Source: Streptomyces sp. NBC_00554 (GTDB lineage Bacteria; Actinomycetota; Actinomycetes; Streptomycetales; Streptomycetaceae). From it: a stretch of DNA of 64,000 nucleotides. Under the pieces are notes generated by a model. That model was not told the origin of the DNA and made no database searches. It saw only the letters and a list, made by a program, of their open reading frames with translations. Position 1 is the first letter of the stretch, and each line of letters begins with the position of its first letter. The DNA is taken from contig NZ_CP107799.1 of NCBI RefSeq assembly GCF_041431135.1, forward strand, positions 9,006,501-9,070,500. The letters run 5' to 3'. Below, piece after piece: positions 34,854-43,450 of the stretch. Both the position numbers and the translations under genes were made by a program.

Positions 34854-35872
34854 GCGGCACCTCCGTAGAAGGCGGGACGGGGCTTGAGGTCGGTGGCGAC
34901 GACGTGGCCCGATTCCAGGGCCTCGACGGTCGCGCTGGTGATGACGGTGGCCGCGTAGCCGTCCCAGGCCGAGGGGCCGGTGGGCTCGTTGCCGGCGGCG
35001 ATCCCCGCGATCCACTCGCGGAACTCCGTGTTGAAGGCGTCCGCGAAACGGCCCACCCAGTCGGTGAGCACCTCCGTGCTGTGCTGCCCCGCGCTGCGCA
35101 CGCCGACGGCGGCCGGGTCGGGCAAGCGGACGAGCCCTTCCTCGCCCACCGCCTCGCACTGGATGTCGTAGCCGTACTGGCAGTTGACGAAGACCTCCAG
35201 GTCGATGCGGACGCCCTTGGCGGTTTCGAAGAGCATGATCTGCGGGTCCTTGAGGTGGGCGAACCGCTTGCTCGTGGCGCGCGGGGTGACCACCTGGGTG
35301 GAGACGATCTCGTCGTCGAGGAGCCAGCGCAGTACGTCCACCTCGTGCACCGCCGTGTCCAGGGCAGCCATGTCGGACGTGTACGACTCGGGCACGGTCG
35401 GGTTGCGGTGGGCGCAGTGCACGATCAGCGGCTGGCCGATGCGCCCGGAGTCGATGACCTGCTTCAACTGCCGGTAGCCGGCGTCGTAGCGGCGCATGAA
35501 GCCGACCTGGACCAGGCGGCGGCCGTGTGCCGTCTCGGCCTCGATGATCCGCAGGCAGTCCTCGGCGGTCGTGGCCAGCGGCTTCTCGCAGAACACCGGC
35601 TTCCCGGCGGCTATCGCGGTCAGCACGTGCTCGGCGTGGGTCGGGCCCCAGGACGTCACGAGGACCGCGTCGACATCGTCCGCCGCGATCACGGCGGCGC
35701 CGTCGGGCAGCACGCGGGCACCGACCGGCGCCGCCGCCTCCTCGGCACGGGCGGCGTCGATGTCGGTGACCGCGGTGACGCGGGCGCCTGTGACGGTGTG
35801 GGTGAGGCGTTGGATGTGTTCCTTGCCGATCCAGCCGGCGCCGATGACTCCTACACGTACGGTCATGGTCAT
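34850..35872 (-). CDS. iolG: myo-inositol 2-dehydrogenase (Gfo/Idh/MocA)
   Basis: This is a 340-residue NAD-dependent dehydrogenase that oxidises myo-inositol to scyllo-inosose, the first step of the pathway. The nucleotide motif VGVIGAGWIGKEHI is near residues 7-20. The catalytic Lys lies in PVFCEKPLATT near residue 97. The substrate region DTAVHEVDVLRWLL holds the conserved Asp/His pair of IolG. The start is MTMTVRV at 35872 or the ATG two codons later. It lies between the sugar porter and iolH in the minus-strand operon. Confidence 0.92.
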   Translation of the reverse strand: MTMTVRVGVIGAGWIGKEHIQRLTHTVTGARVTAVTDIDAARAEEAAAPVGARVLPDGAAVIAADDVDAVLVTSWGPTHAEHVLTAIAAGKPVFCEKPLATTAEDCLRIIEAETAHGRRLVQVGFMRRYDAGYRQLKQVIDSGRIGQPLIVHCAHRNPTVPESYTSDMAALDTAVHEVDVLRWLLDDEIVSTQVVTPRATSKRFAHLKDPQIMLFETAKGVRIDLEVFVNCQYGYDIQCEAVGEEGLVRLPDPAAVGVRSAGQHSTEVLTDWVGRFADAFNTEFREWIAGIAAGNEPTGPSAWDGYAATVITSATVEALESGHVVATDLKPRPAFYGGAA

Positions 35873-35889
35873 TCCTTATGCAGACGAGG

Positions 35890-37317
35890 TCAGGAGAAGC
35901 GCGCCCGGAGTTCGGCTTCGAGGGTTTCGAGGGTGCGGCCCTTGGTCTCGGGGACGTAGAGCTTGACGAAGGTGAACGAGAAGACGCCCGCCACCACGAA
36001 GAGGAAGAAGGTGTTGGAGACCCCGATGGCGGAGACCAGGGACGGGAAGACCAGCCCGATCGCGAAGTTGGTCAGCCACAGCACCACGGCCGCGACACCC
36101 ATCCCGAAGCCGCGCATCCGCATCGGGAAGATCTCCGAGAGCATCAGCCAGGTCACCGGCGAGATCGCGCCCTGCTGGAAGGCGAGGAAGGTGACCGTCA
36201 TGGCGAGCACGGCGAACGCCCGGCCGTCACCGGAAGGCAGCAGCAGTGAGAAGACACCGATCAGCAACAGGGCTGCTGTCGTGCCGATCTGACCGGTCAT
36301 CAGCATCGGGCGGCGGTTGACGCGGCCCAGCAGCCAGATGCCGACGAAGGTGGCGAGCACCGAGATGACACCGTTGGCGATGTTCGCGGTGAGGGCGCTG
36401 TCGGCGGTGAAGCCGGCGTCGGTGAGGATCTGGGTGCCGTAGTACATGATCGTGTTGACGCCGGTGATCTGCTGCACGATCGCGATGCCGAAGCCGACGA
36501 ACATGAGCTTGCGCAGCCACGGCGTGGACTTCATGTCCTGCCAGCCGCCGAGCTTCGCCTGGTCCTCCTTGACGGCGAGCGCGGAGACCTCGGCGAGTTC
36601 GGCCTCGGCCCGCTGTTGGGACCGGACCTGCTTGAGCACTTCGAGGGCTTCGGCGAAGCGGGTCTTGGAGGCCAGCCAGCGTGGGCTCTCCGGCATGACC
36701 AGCATGCCGAACCAGAGCACGACGGCCGGGATCGTGGCGAGCACGAGCATGTAGCGCCACACCCCGCCGGACTCACCGCCCACCCGCGCGATGACCGCGT
36801 TGGAGGTGAACGCGAGCAACTGCCCGCTGACAATCATGAGTTCGTTGCGGGTGACCAGTGCCCCGCGCCGCTCGGCGGGCGAGATCTCGGCGAGGTAGAC
36901 GGGCACGGTCACCGAGGCGCCGCCGACCGCGAGGCCGAGCACGAAGCGGGCCACCACCATGACGGCGGTGTTCGGTGCGAGCGTGCAGCCGAGTGCGCCG
37001 ACGAAGAACACCACGGCGAGGACGAGGATCGTGCGGCGCCGTCCGCGCGCGTCCGAGAACCGTCCGCCGGTGACCGCGCCCACCGCCGCGCCGAGCAGCA
37101 GCGAGCTGGTGACCATGCCCTCGGTGAAGGGGGTCAGGCCCAGGTCGTCGGTCATGTAGGGCAGGGCGCCGTTGATGACGCCGGTGTCGTAGCCGAAGAG
37201 CAGTCCGCCGAAGGTGGCGATGACGGTGATGAGCCGCAGCCGCCGTGACACCGCCAGAGGGGCGTCGTCCGCGAACGCGGTGGCCGGGGCTGTGGTCGTG
37301 TCGTCCCTGACGTCCAT
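35890..37317 (-). CDS. iolT: MFS sugar porter, probable inositol:proton symporter
   Basis: This is a 475-residue, 12-helix sugar porter. Diagnostic motifs are GYDTGVINGALPYM in TM1, RRRTILVLA after TM2, MPESPRWLASK before the central loop, QQITGVNTIMYYG in TM7 and the closing VPETKGRTLE. Its place inside the iol operon and its likeness to IolT/inositol porters make myo-inositol the likely substrate. AGGAGG lies 8 bases before ATG 37317. A second possible inositol uptake system, an ABC transporter, lies beyond the regulator. Confidence 0.88.
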   Translation of the reverse strand: MDVRDDTTTAPATAFADDAPLAVSRRLRLITVIATFGGLLFGYDTGVINGALPYMTDDLGLTPFTEGMVTSSLLLGAAVGAVTGGRFSDARGRRRTILVLAVVFFVGALGCTLAPNTAVMVVARFVLGLAVGGASVTVPVYLAEISPAERRGALVTRNELMIVSGQLLAFTSNAVIARVGGESGGVWRYMLVLATIPAVVLWFGMLVMPESPRWLASKTRFAEALEVLKQVRSQQRAEAELAEVSALAVKEDQAKLGGWQDMKSTPWLRKLMFVGFGIAIVQQITGVNTIMYYGTQILTDAGFTADSALTANIANGVISVLATFVGIWLLGRVNRRPMLMTGQIGTTAALLLIGVFSLLLPSGDGRAFAVLAMTVTFLAFQQGAISPVTWLMLSEIFPMRMRGFGMGVAAVVLWLTNFAIGLVFPSLVSAIGVSNTFFLFVVAGVFSFTFVKLYVPETKGRTLETLEAELRARFS

Positions 37318-37329
37318 AGCCGCCGCCTC

Positions 37330-38280
37330 CTATCGGTCGAGGTGCGGGCGGCTGGTACCCGTCAGTCCGCAACCGGCCAGGTGCTCACGGGTGCTGACCG
37401 CGATGGGCAAGGGCACCTCGGGAGCGCACGGGTACAGGTCCTGCTCGACGATGACGAACAACTCGGCGTCCAGGCGCGCGAGTTCGGCCACCACGTCGGC
37501 CGGATTCGGTACGCCCGCGGGAGGTGACACGCACACCCCGCGCTTGACCGCCTCCCCGAACGACAGGTCCTCGACCGCGACTTGGGCCAGCACCTCGGGA
37601 TCCATCTGCTTGATGTGGACGTAGCCCACGCGCTCGCCGAAGCGGCGGATCAGATCGAGATTGTCGCCGCCGCCGTACGCCACGTGCCCGGTGTCCAGGC
37701 AGAGGTTGGTGTAGCGGGAGTCCGACTCGTTGAGCAGCCGCTCGATCTCCGGCTGGGTCTGGATGTGGCTGTCGGCGTGCGGATGGATGACGAGCCGTAC
37801 GTCGTACTCGTCGAGCAGCAACTTGCCCAGCCGGTCCGCGGATCGGCCGAAGCCCGCCCACTGGTCGGCGGTCAGCTCGGGCGACTCGGTGAACGCGCCG
37901 GTCTTCTCGTCCCGGTACATGGGCGGGATGAGGACGAGGTGGTGCGCGCCGGCGGCGGCCGTCAGTGCGGCGACCTGCCGGACATGGGCGAGCATCTCGT
38001 CCCACGCCTCCGGGCGGTGCAGGGCGCCGAAGGCGGTGCCGCCGGAGACCTGGAGCCCACGGGCGTCCAGCTCCTCCTTCAGGCGCTGCGGGTCGGTGGG
38101 GAGATAGCCGTACGGTCCGAGCTCCAGCCACTCGTAGCCGGCTGTGGCCAGCTCGTCGAGGAAGCGGGTGTACGGCACCTGGTGCTCGTCCTCGGGGAAC
38201 CAGATGCCCCAGGAGTCGGGGGCGGAGCCCAGGCAGAGGTTGCCCGCGACGGTACGGAGGGGAGTTGGCGCCGTTGCCAT
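37330..38280 (-). CDS. TIM-barrel sugar isomerase/inosose dehydratase-like protein
   Basis: This is a 316-residue AP-endonuclease-2-fold protein. It begins with LCLGSAPDSWGIWFPEDEHQVPY, the opening seen in IolE-like proteins. Metal ligand clusters are DVRLVIHPHADSHI, TNLCLDTGHVAYGGG and VGYVHIKQMDPEV, with a late LDAELFVIVEQDL. In the pathway an inosose dehydratase (IolE) is needed after iolG, and this is the best candidate in the operon. I leave the symbol open because IolE, IolH and IolI are related. AAAGGA lies 6 bases before ATG 38280. Confidence 0.8.
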   Translation of the reverse strand: MATAPTPLRTVAGNLCLGSAPDSWGIWFPEDEHQVPYTRFLDELATAGYEWLELGPYGYLPTDPQRLKEELDARGLQVSGGTAFGALHRPEAWDEMLAHVRQVAALTAAAGAHHLVLIPPMYRDEKTGAFTESPELTADQWAGFGRSADRLGKLLLDEYDVRLVIHPHADSHIQTQPEIERLLNESDSRYTNLCLDTGHVAYGGGDNLDLIRRFGERVGYVHIKQMDPEVLAQVAVEDLSFGEAVKRGVCVSPPAGVPNPADVVAELARLDAELFVIVEQDLYPCAPEVPLPIAVSTREHLAGCGLTGTSRPHLDR

Positions 38281-38320
38281 GGTCGGTCCTTTGCGAAGGG
38301 GGGAGGGGGAACTCTGTGGA

Positions 38321-39811
38321 TCAGTTGGACGTGGGGAAGTTGAAGCCGGCGGCGACCTGCTGGGCGGGCTGCGGCCAGCGGGTGGTGACGACCTTGGGGC
38401 GGGTGTAGAAGCGAATGCCCTCGGGGCCGTGGATGGGGGAGTCGCCGATGAGGGAGTCCTTCCAGCCGCCGAAGGAGTAGTACGACATCGGGACGGGCAC
38501 CGGCACGTTGACGCCGATCATGCCGACCTTGACGTTGCGCTGGAATCGGCGGGCGGCTTCACCGGAGGCGGTGAACAGGGCGGTGCCGTTGCCGTACGGG
38601 TTGGCGTTGATGACGGCGATGGCCTCGTCGAGCGTGTCGACGCGGACGATCGCGAGGACCGGGCCGAACAACTCCTCCTTGTAGGCGTCCATCTCGACCG
38701 TGACGTGGTCGAGCAGGGACGGGCCGGTGAAGAAGCCCTCCTCGTGACCGTCGATCTTCAGCCCGCGGCCGTCCACGACGACGGTGGCGCCCTGCGTTGC
38801 GGCGGTGCCGACGGCGTTCTCGACGCGTTCCTGAGCGGCCTTGGTGACCAGCGGTCCCATCTCCACGCCCGGGGCGTCACCGGGACCGACCTTCACCTCG
38901 CGCGCCTTGCGCTCCAGCACCTCCACCAGCCCGTCCGCCGCGTCACCCACGGCCACGGCGACGGAGACGGCCATGCAGCGCTCGCCGGCCGAGCCGTACG
39001 CACCGGCGGTGATGTGGTTGGCGGTGAACTCCAGGTCGGCGTCGGGGAGGACGACAGCGTGGTTCTTGGCCCCGCCGAGGGCCTGGACGCGCTTGCCGGC
39101 CGAAGTGCCCTGCTCGTGCACGTACTTGGCGATGGGGGTCGACCCGACGAAGGAGACGGCCTCGATGCCGGGGTGGGTGAGGATCGCGTCGACCGCGTCC
39201 TTGCCGCCGTGCACGACGTTGAAGACCCCGTCGGGCAGGCCCGCCTTCTGGTACAGCTCGGCGACGAAGTTCGCCGCGGACGGGTCGCGTTCGCTGGGCT
39301 TGAGGATGAAGGTGTTGCCGGTCGCGATGGCGATCGGGTGCATCCAAAGGGGCACCATGGCGGGGAAGTTGAAGGGGGTGATGCCGGCGACGACGCCGAG
39401 CGGCTGACGGAAGTTGTGCACGTCGATGCCGCGGGAGACCTGGTCGGAGAAGGACCCCTTCAGGACATCGCCGAGACCGCAGGCGAATTCGACGACCTCC
39501 CGGCCGCGGGTGATCTCGCCGCGTGCGTCGTCGACGGTCTTGCCGTGTTCGGCGGAGATGATCCGGCCCAACTCCTCCTCGTGCTCGACGAGCAACTGCC
39601 GGAAGGCGAACATCACTTGGGTGCGCTGGGTGAGAGACGACTCGGACCAGGTCTCGAAGGCCCGCGCGGCGGCCGTGACGGCGGTGTCGACGTCGGCGGA
39701 CCCGCCCAGGACCACCTGGGCCTGCTGTCGTCCGGTGGCCGGGTCGAACACCGGAGCGGTGTCCGTGCCGGGGACGGCCGTGCCGTCGATCCAGTGCTGA
39801 ATGGTCTTCAC
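38321..39811 (-). CDS. mmsA: CoA-acylating methylmalonate-semialdehyde dehydrogenase
   Basis: This is a 496-residue aldehyde dehydrogenase, equivalent to IolA, that makes acetyl-CoA from malonate semialdehyde in inositol breakdown. It may also serve valine catabolism. VVAGITPFNFPAMVPLWM is the NAD-binding approach, and the catalytic Cys is in SAGERCMAV near residue 278. The region RVQALGGAKNHAVV has Asn where hydrolytic ALDHs carry the general-base Glu, as expected for the CoA-dependent class. GTG 39811 (VKTIQHW) follows AAGGA. It is 13 bases after the iolD stop. Confidence 0.93.
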   Translation of the reverse strand: MKTIQHWIDGTAVPGTDTAPVFDPATGRQQAQVVLGGSADVDTAVTAAARAFETWSESSLTQRTQVMFAFRQLLVEHEEELGRIISAEHGKTVDDARGEITRGREVVEFACGLGDVLKGSFSDQVSRGIDVHNFRQPLGVVAGITPFNFPAMVPLWMHPIAIATGNTFILKPSERDPSAANFVAELYQKAGLPDGVFNVVHGGKDAVDAILTHPGIEAVSFVGSTPIAKYVHEQGTSAGKRVQALGGAKNHAVVLPDADLEFTANHITAGAYGSAGERCMAVSVAVAVGDAADGLVEVLERKAREVKVGPGDAPGVEMGPLVTKAAQERVENAVGTAATQGATVVVDGRGLKIDGHEEGFFTGPSLLDHVTVEMDAYKEELFGPVLAIVRVDTLDEAIAVINANPYGNGTALFTASGEAARRFQRNVKVGMIGVNVPVPVPMSYYSFGGWKDSLIGDSPIHGPEGIRFYTRPKVVTTRWPQPAQQVAAGFNFPTSN

Positions 39812-39824
39812 GGGTTGGGTGTCC

Positions 39825-41702
39825 TTACAGGTAGTGGCGCTGGGCCTGCTTATGGGCGGCGTACGTCTCGTACGCGGCGCGGGTGGTGTCCAGGTCGGAG
39901 GTCTGGCTGACGGGGACGTCCCACCAGCCGTGGCCCGGCGGGTTCGGCCCGTACAGGTCGGTCTCGACGTGGACGACGGTGGTGCGGGTCGCTGCCTTCG
40001 CCTTCTCCATCGCCGTACGGAACTCGTCGACGGAGGTGGCGTGCAGGACGTCCGCGCCGAGCGAGGAGGCGTTGGCGGCGAGGTCGACGGGGAGGACGTC
40101 TCCGTCGAGCAGGCCCGAACCACCGTTCCGGAAGCGGTAGTTGGTGCCGAAGCGCTGAGAACCGAGCGACTCGGACAGCGCGCCGATCGAGGCGAAGCCA
40201 TGGTTCTGGACGAGGACCACGATGACCTTCAGGCCCTCGGAGACCATGGTCACGATCTCCTGAGCCATCATCAGATACGAGCCGTCGCCGACCAGGACGA
40301 CGACCTCACGCGACGGGTCGGCCATCTTGGCACCGAGGCCGGCGGCGACCTCGTAGCCCATGCAGGAATACGCGTACTCGACGTGGTACGCCTTCGGATC
40401 CCTTGCCCGCCACAGCTGTTGCAGGTCGCCGGGCATGGAGCCGGCGGCGTTGATGACGACGTCACGGTCGCCGAGTACGTCGTTGAGGGCGCCGAGGATC
40501 TCGGTCTGCGCGGGGAGCGGGCCGTGGCCCACGGTGAAGCAGCGGTCCTCGATCTCCCTTGTGAGGGCGATGAGTTGACGGGTCCGCTCGCGGTACTCCG
40601 CTGAGACCTCCCAGTCGGTCAGCGCTTCGGCGAGGGCCTCGATGCCGAGCCGGGCGTCGGCCACCAGCGGCTCCGCGGAGTGCTTGACGGCGTCCAGGCG
40701 GGCGACGTTGAGGTTGACGAAGGCGACGTCCGGGTTGCCGAAGACGGTGTGGCTCGCGGTGGTGAAGTCGCTGTAGCGGGTGCCGATGCCGAGGACGACG
40801 TCGGCCTCCTTCGCCAGCTCGTCGGCCGCGTACGAGCCGGTCGAGCCGATGCCGCCGACCGCGCAGGGGTGGTCCCAGGGGACCGCGCCCTTGCCGGCAT
40901 GGGTGTCGGCGACCGGAATGCCGGTGGCCTGGGCGAAGGCCCGCAGCTGGGTCTCGGCACCGGAGTAGACGGCCCCGCCGCCCGCCACGATCAGCGGCTT
41001 GCGTGCGTTGCGCAGCAGACGCGCGGCCCGCTCCACGGCGGCCGGTTCCGGCACCGGACGGCCCACGTGCCAGACCCGGCGCCGGAAGAAGGCGACCGGC
41101 CAGTCGTACGCCTCCGCCTGTACGTCCTGTGGCAGGGCCAGCGTCACAGCGCCGGTCTCCACCGGGTCGGTCAACACCCGCATCGCGGCCAGCGCGGCCG
41201 GGATCAGCTGTTCGGGCCGGGAGATCCGGTCGAAGTACTTCGATACGGCACGGAAGGCGTCGTTGACGGTGACGTCCCCGCCGCGGGTGTCCTCCAGCTG
41301 CTGGAGCACCGGGTCGGCGGCGCGGGTCGCGAACATGTCGCTGGGCAGCAGCAGGACCGGTATGCGGTTGGTCGTCGCGAGCGCCGCACCCGTGATCATG
41401 TTCGTCGAGCCGGGCCCCGTCGAAGCCGTACAGGCGAACGTCGCCAGCCGGTCGCGCATCTTGGCGTACGCCACCGACGCGTGGACCATGCCCTGTTCGT
41501 TGCGGGCCAAGTAGTAGGGCAGGTCGGCCTCTTGGGTGACAGCGGCCTGCAGCAATGCCTGGCCGATCCCGGCCACGTTGCCGTGCCCGAAGATGCCCCA
41601 GACGCCGGGGATCAGCCGCTGTTCCTGGCCGTCGCGCTCGCTGTACTGGTTGGCCAGGAAGCGGACCAGGGCCTGCGCGGTGGTGAGTCGGAGGGTGTTC
41701 AT
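39825..41702 (-). CDS. iolD: 3D-(3,5/4)-trihydroxycyclohexane-1,2-dione hydrolase
   Basis: This is a 625-residue ThDP-dependent enzyme that opens the ring of THcHDO to 5-deoxyglucuronate. The N-terminal PYR domain has GHGNVAGIGQALLQ and the activating Glu in ARNEQGMVHASVAYAK. The C-terminal PP domain has VVLVGDGSYLMMAQEIVT with the following VLVQNHGF, giving the GDG-Xn-N Mg/diphosphate motif. The N-terminal ATG 41702 overlaps the iolB stop as TAATG. Length and motifs match characterised IolD proteins. Confidence 0.95.
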   Translation of the reverse strand: MNTLRLTTAQALVRFLANQYSERDGQEQRLIPGVWGIFGHGNVAGIGQALLQAAVTQEADLPYYLARNEQGMVHASVAYAKMRDRLATFACTASTGPGSTNMITGAALATTNRIPVLLLPSDMFATRAADPVLQQLEDTRGGDVTVNDAFRAVSKYFDRISRPEQLIPAALAAMRVLTDPVETGAVTLALPQDVQAEAYDWPVAFFRRRVWHVGRPVPEPAAVERAARLLRNARKPLIVAGGGAVYSGAETQLRAFAQATGIPVADTHAGKGAVPWDHPCAVGGIGSTGSYAADELAKEADVVLGIGTRYSDFTTASHTVFGNPDVAFVNLNVARLDAVKHSAEPLVADARLGIEALAEALTDWEVSAEYRERTRQLIALTREIEDRCFTVGHGPLPAQTEILGALNDVLGDRDVVINAAGSMPGDLQQLWRARDPKAYHVEYAYSCMGYEVAAGLGAKMADPSREVVVLVGDGSYLMMAQEIVTMVSEGLKVIVVLVQNHGFASIGALSESLGSQRFGTNYRFRNGGSGLLDGDVLPVDLAANASSLGADVLHATSVDEFRTAMEKAKAATRTTVVHVETDLYGPNPPGHGWWDVPVSQTSDLDTTRAAYETYAAHKQAQRHYL

Positions 41703-42577
41703 TACTGCGTGAGCCCTTCGAAGGGAAGCCGGTCGTCGACGTCCTGGGACTCCCAGGTCCCCCGCACCCACCCGTGGGCGGGGTCGTCGCAGATCAGCCA
41801 GGCACGGTCCTGTCCAGGGCCCGCCATGACGTTGAGGTAGTAGAGGTCGTAGCCGGGCGCCGCGATCGACGGGCCGTGCCAGCCGTGCGGGATCAGCACG
41901 GTGTCGCCGGAGCGGACCTCGGCGAGCACGTTGATCGGCCGCTCTTGTGTGCCGTAGACCCGCTGGTAGGCGAAGCCGTCCTCGCCCGAGACCTCGAAGT
42001 AGTAGATCTCCTCCAGCTCCGACTCCTGGCCCGGTCGGGCCTCGTCGTGCTTGTGGGGCGGGTAGGAGGACCAGTTGCCGCCGGGGGTGAGGACCTCGCA
42101 CACCAGCAGTTGCTCGGCCTCGAACGTGCCCGGCAGGCAGTAGTTGTTGACCTGCCGCGAACACGGCCCGGCGCCGCGCAGTTCGACCGGCACGTTCTTC
42201 TGGGGCCCGTACCGAGCGGAGAGTGAGCTCCGCTCGGTACGGGCGGAGGGCAGCGCGAACGTCCCGCCGTGCGCGCTGCTGATCAGGGCCACCGATTCGC
42301 GGGGGAGGTAGGCGAAGTCGGTGGCGGAGGCGAACACGCCTGTCCGGCCGGTGAGTTCGAAGGCCGTGCCGTCCGTGGTGACGGTGCAGGAACCCGTCAG
42401 CGGCAGGACCAGGAACTCGGAATCGCCGGTGGACAGGGTGTGCGCCTGGCCCGGCCCCAGGGTCAGGATCCTGAGGCCGGAGTACCCCCAGCCCGCCGAC
42501 TCGGGCGTGACCAGGAGATCGTAGGGGCCGTCGGCCGAAGTTCCTTTGGGCAGGTGGTACTTGCTGGTGTCGCTCAC
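41702..42577 (-). CDS. iolB: 5-deoxy-glucuronate isomerase
   Basis: This is a 291-residue bicupin enzyme. It isomerises 5-deoxyglucuronate to 5-dehydro-2-deoxygluconate. The metal site is in SYPPHKHDEARPG followed by ELEEIYYFEVSGEDGFAYQRVY and VLIPHGWHGPSIAAPGYDLYYLNVMAG, matching KduI/IolB proteins. GTG 42577 (VSDTSKYHL) overlaps the stop of the aldolase gene as GTGA. Translation is probably coupled, as no good ribosome site precedes it. It sits between the aldolase gene and iolD. Confidence 0.93.
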   Translation of the reverse strand: MSDTSKYHLPKGTSADGPYDLLVTPESAGWGYSGLRILTLGPGQAHTLSTGDSEFLVLPLTGSCTVTTDGTAFELTGRTGVFASATDFAYLPRESVALISSAHGGTFALPSARTERSSLSARYGPQKNVPVELRGAGPCSRQVNNYCLPGTFEAEQLLVCEVLTPGGNWSSYPPHKHDEARPGQESELEEIYYFEVSGEDGFAYQRVYGTQERPINVLAEVRSGDTVLIPHGWHGPSIAAPGYDLYYLNVMAGPGQDRAWLICDDPAHGWVRGTWESQDVDDRLPFEGLTQ

Positions 42578-43446
42578 AGGAGGTTCACCGCCCGGTCCAC
42601 GGCGCCGGCGACGTCGCCGTCCGAGGGGTAGAGCAGGGAACGGCCGACCATCAGGCCTTGTGCGGTGGGGAGTTTGAGGGCCTTGCCCCACGAGGCGAAG
42701 GCCGCTTCGGGATCCTTGACCTCGCCGCCCAGCAGCAGCGCGGGCAGCGTCGAGGAGGCCAGCACCCGCTCCATGTCCGCCACGACCGGGAGCTTCAGCC
42801 AGGTGTAGGCGGTGCGGCGGCCCAGGCCCGAGGCGATGGTGATCGACTTGATGACGGCGTCGGTGGAGAGGTCGTTGCGGATCCTGCCGTCCTGCCACTC
42901 GGACAGGAACGGCTCGACCATGGCGATGAGTTGTCGGTCGTTGAGCTCGTTGACGGCGCGAGCGGTGTTCTCGAGGACGGACGGGGTCGCCGGGTCGTCG
43001 AGGGCGATACGGGTGAGCATCTTGCCGCCGTCGAAGCCCATCGCGGCGATCGTCTCGGCGTCATAGCCGGTGAAGCGGTCGTCGATCTCGAAGACGGAGC
43101 CCGCGAGCCCGGCCCGGTTCATGGAACCGAAAACGCTCTTTCCGTCCAGAACGCCGAGCAGCAGCAGGTCTTCCAGAATGTCGGCGGTGCCCAGGACACC
43201 CGTGACGCCGGGCCGCTCCAGCGCTGTGCACAGGCGGTCGAGAAGCTCGAAGCGGTCGGCCATCGCGGTGGGTTCGGCGCCGACACCGTTGGCACCGCGG
43301 GCCGGGTGGTCGGCCGCGACGATCATCGCCTTGCCGTGGGCGCCGAGGAGCGAGGAGGCTTTCACGCGGCGCGCTGCCGCCGTCGCGATGGCGCCGGGGT
43401 CGTTGACCCGGGCCTCCACGATCCGGCTCACGTTGTCGGACGGCAC
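42574..43446 (-). CDS. class I (beta/alpha)8 aldolase, Cgl0159-like, probable IolJ replacement
   Basis: This is a 290-residue TIM-barrel protein. It shows AMIVAADHPARGANGVG near residues 38-54, DRLCTALERPGVTGVLGTADILEDLLLLG, and later YTWLKLPVVADMERVLASSTLPALLLGGEV. A Lys in TWLKLPVV could form a Schiff base, as in DeoC/FbaB-like class I aldolases. In the inositol pathway 5-dehydro-2-deoxygluconate-6-phosphate must be cleaved to DHAP and malonate semialdehyde. No IolJ (class II) gene is present, so this protein is the logical aldolase. That assignment is inference. GTG 43446 starts 4 bases after the iolC stop. Confidence 0.82.
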   Translation of the reverse strand: MPSDNVSRIVEARVNDPGAIATAAARRVKASSLLGAHGKAMIVAADHPARGANGVGAEPTAMADRFELLDRLCTALERPGVTGVLGTADILEDLLLLGVLDGKSVFGSMNRAGLAGSVFEIDDRFTGYDAETIAAMGFDGGKMLTRIALDDPATPSVLENTARAVNELNDRQLIAMVEPFLSEWQDGRIRNDLSTDAVIKSITIASGLGRRTAYTWLKLPVVADMERVLASSTLPALLLGGEVKDPEAAFASWGKALKLPTAQGLMVGRSLLYPSDGDVAGAVDRAVNLL

Positions 43447-43450
43447 GTCG

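Noticed and set aside
38144..39910. Long Gly/Asp/Val-rich plus-strand open frame opposite mmsA
   Set aside because: It is the complementary-strand shadow of mmsA and iolE-like coding sequence, with biased low-complexity composition and no start signal.
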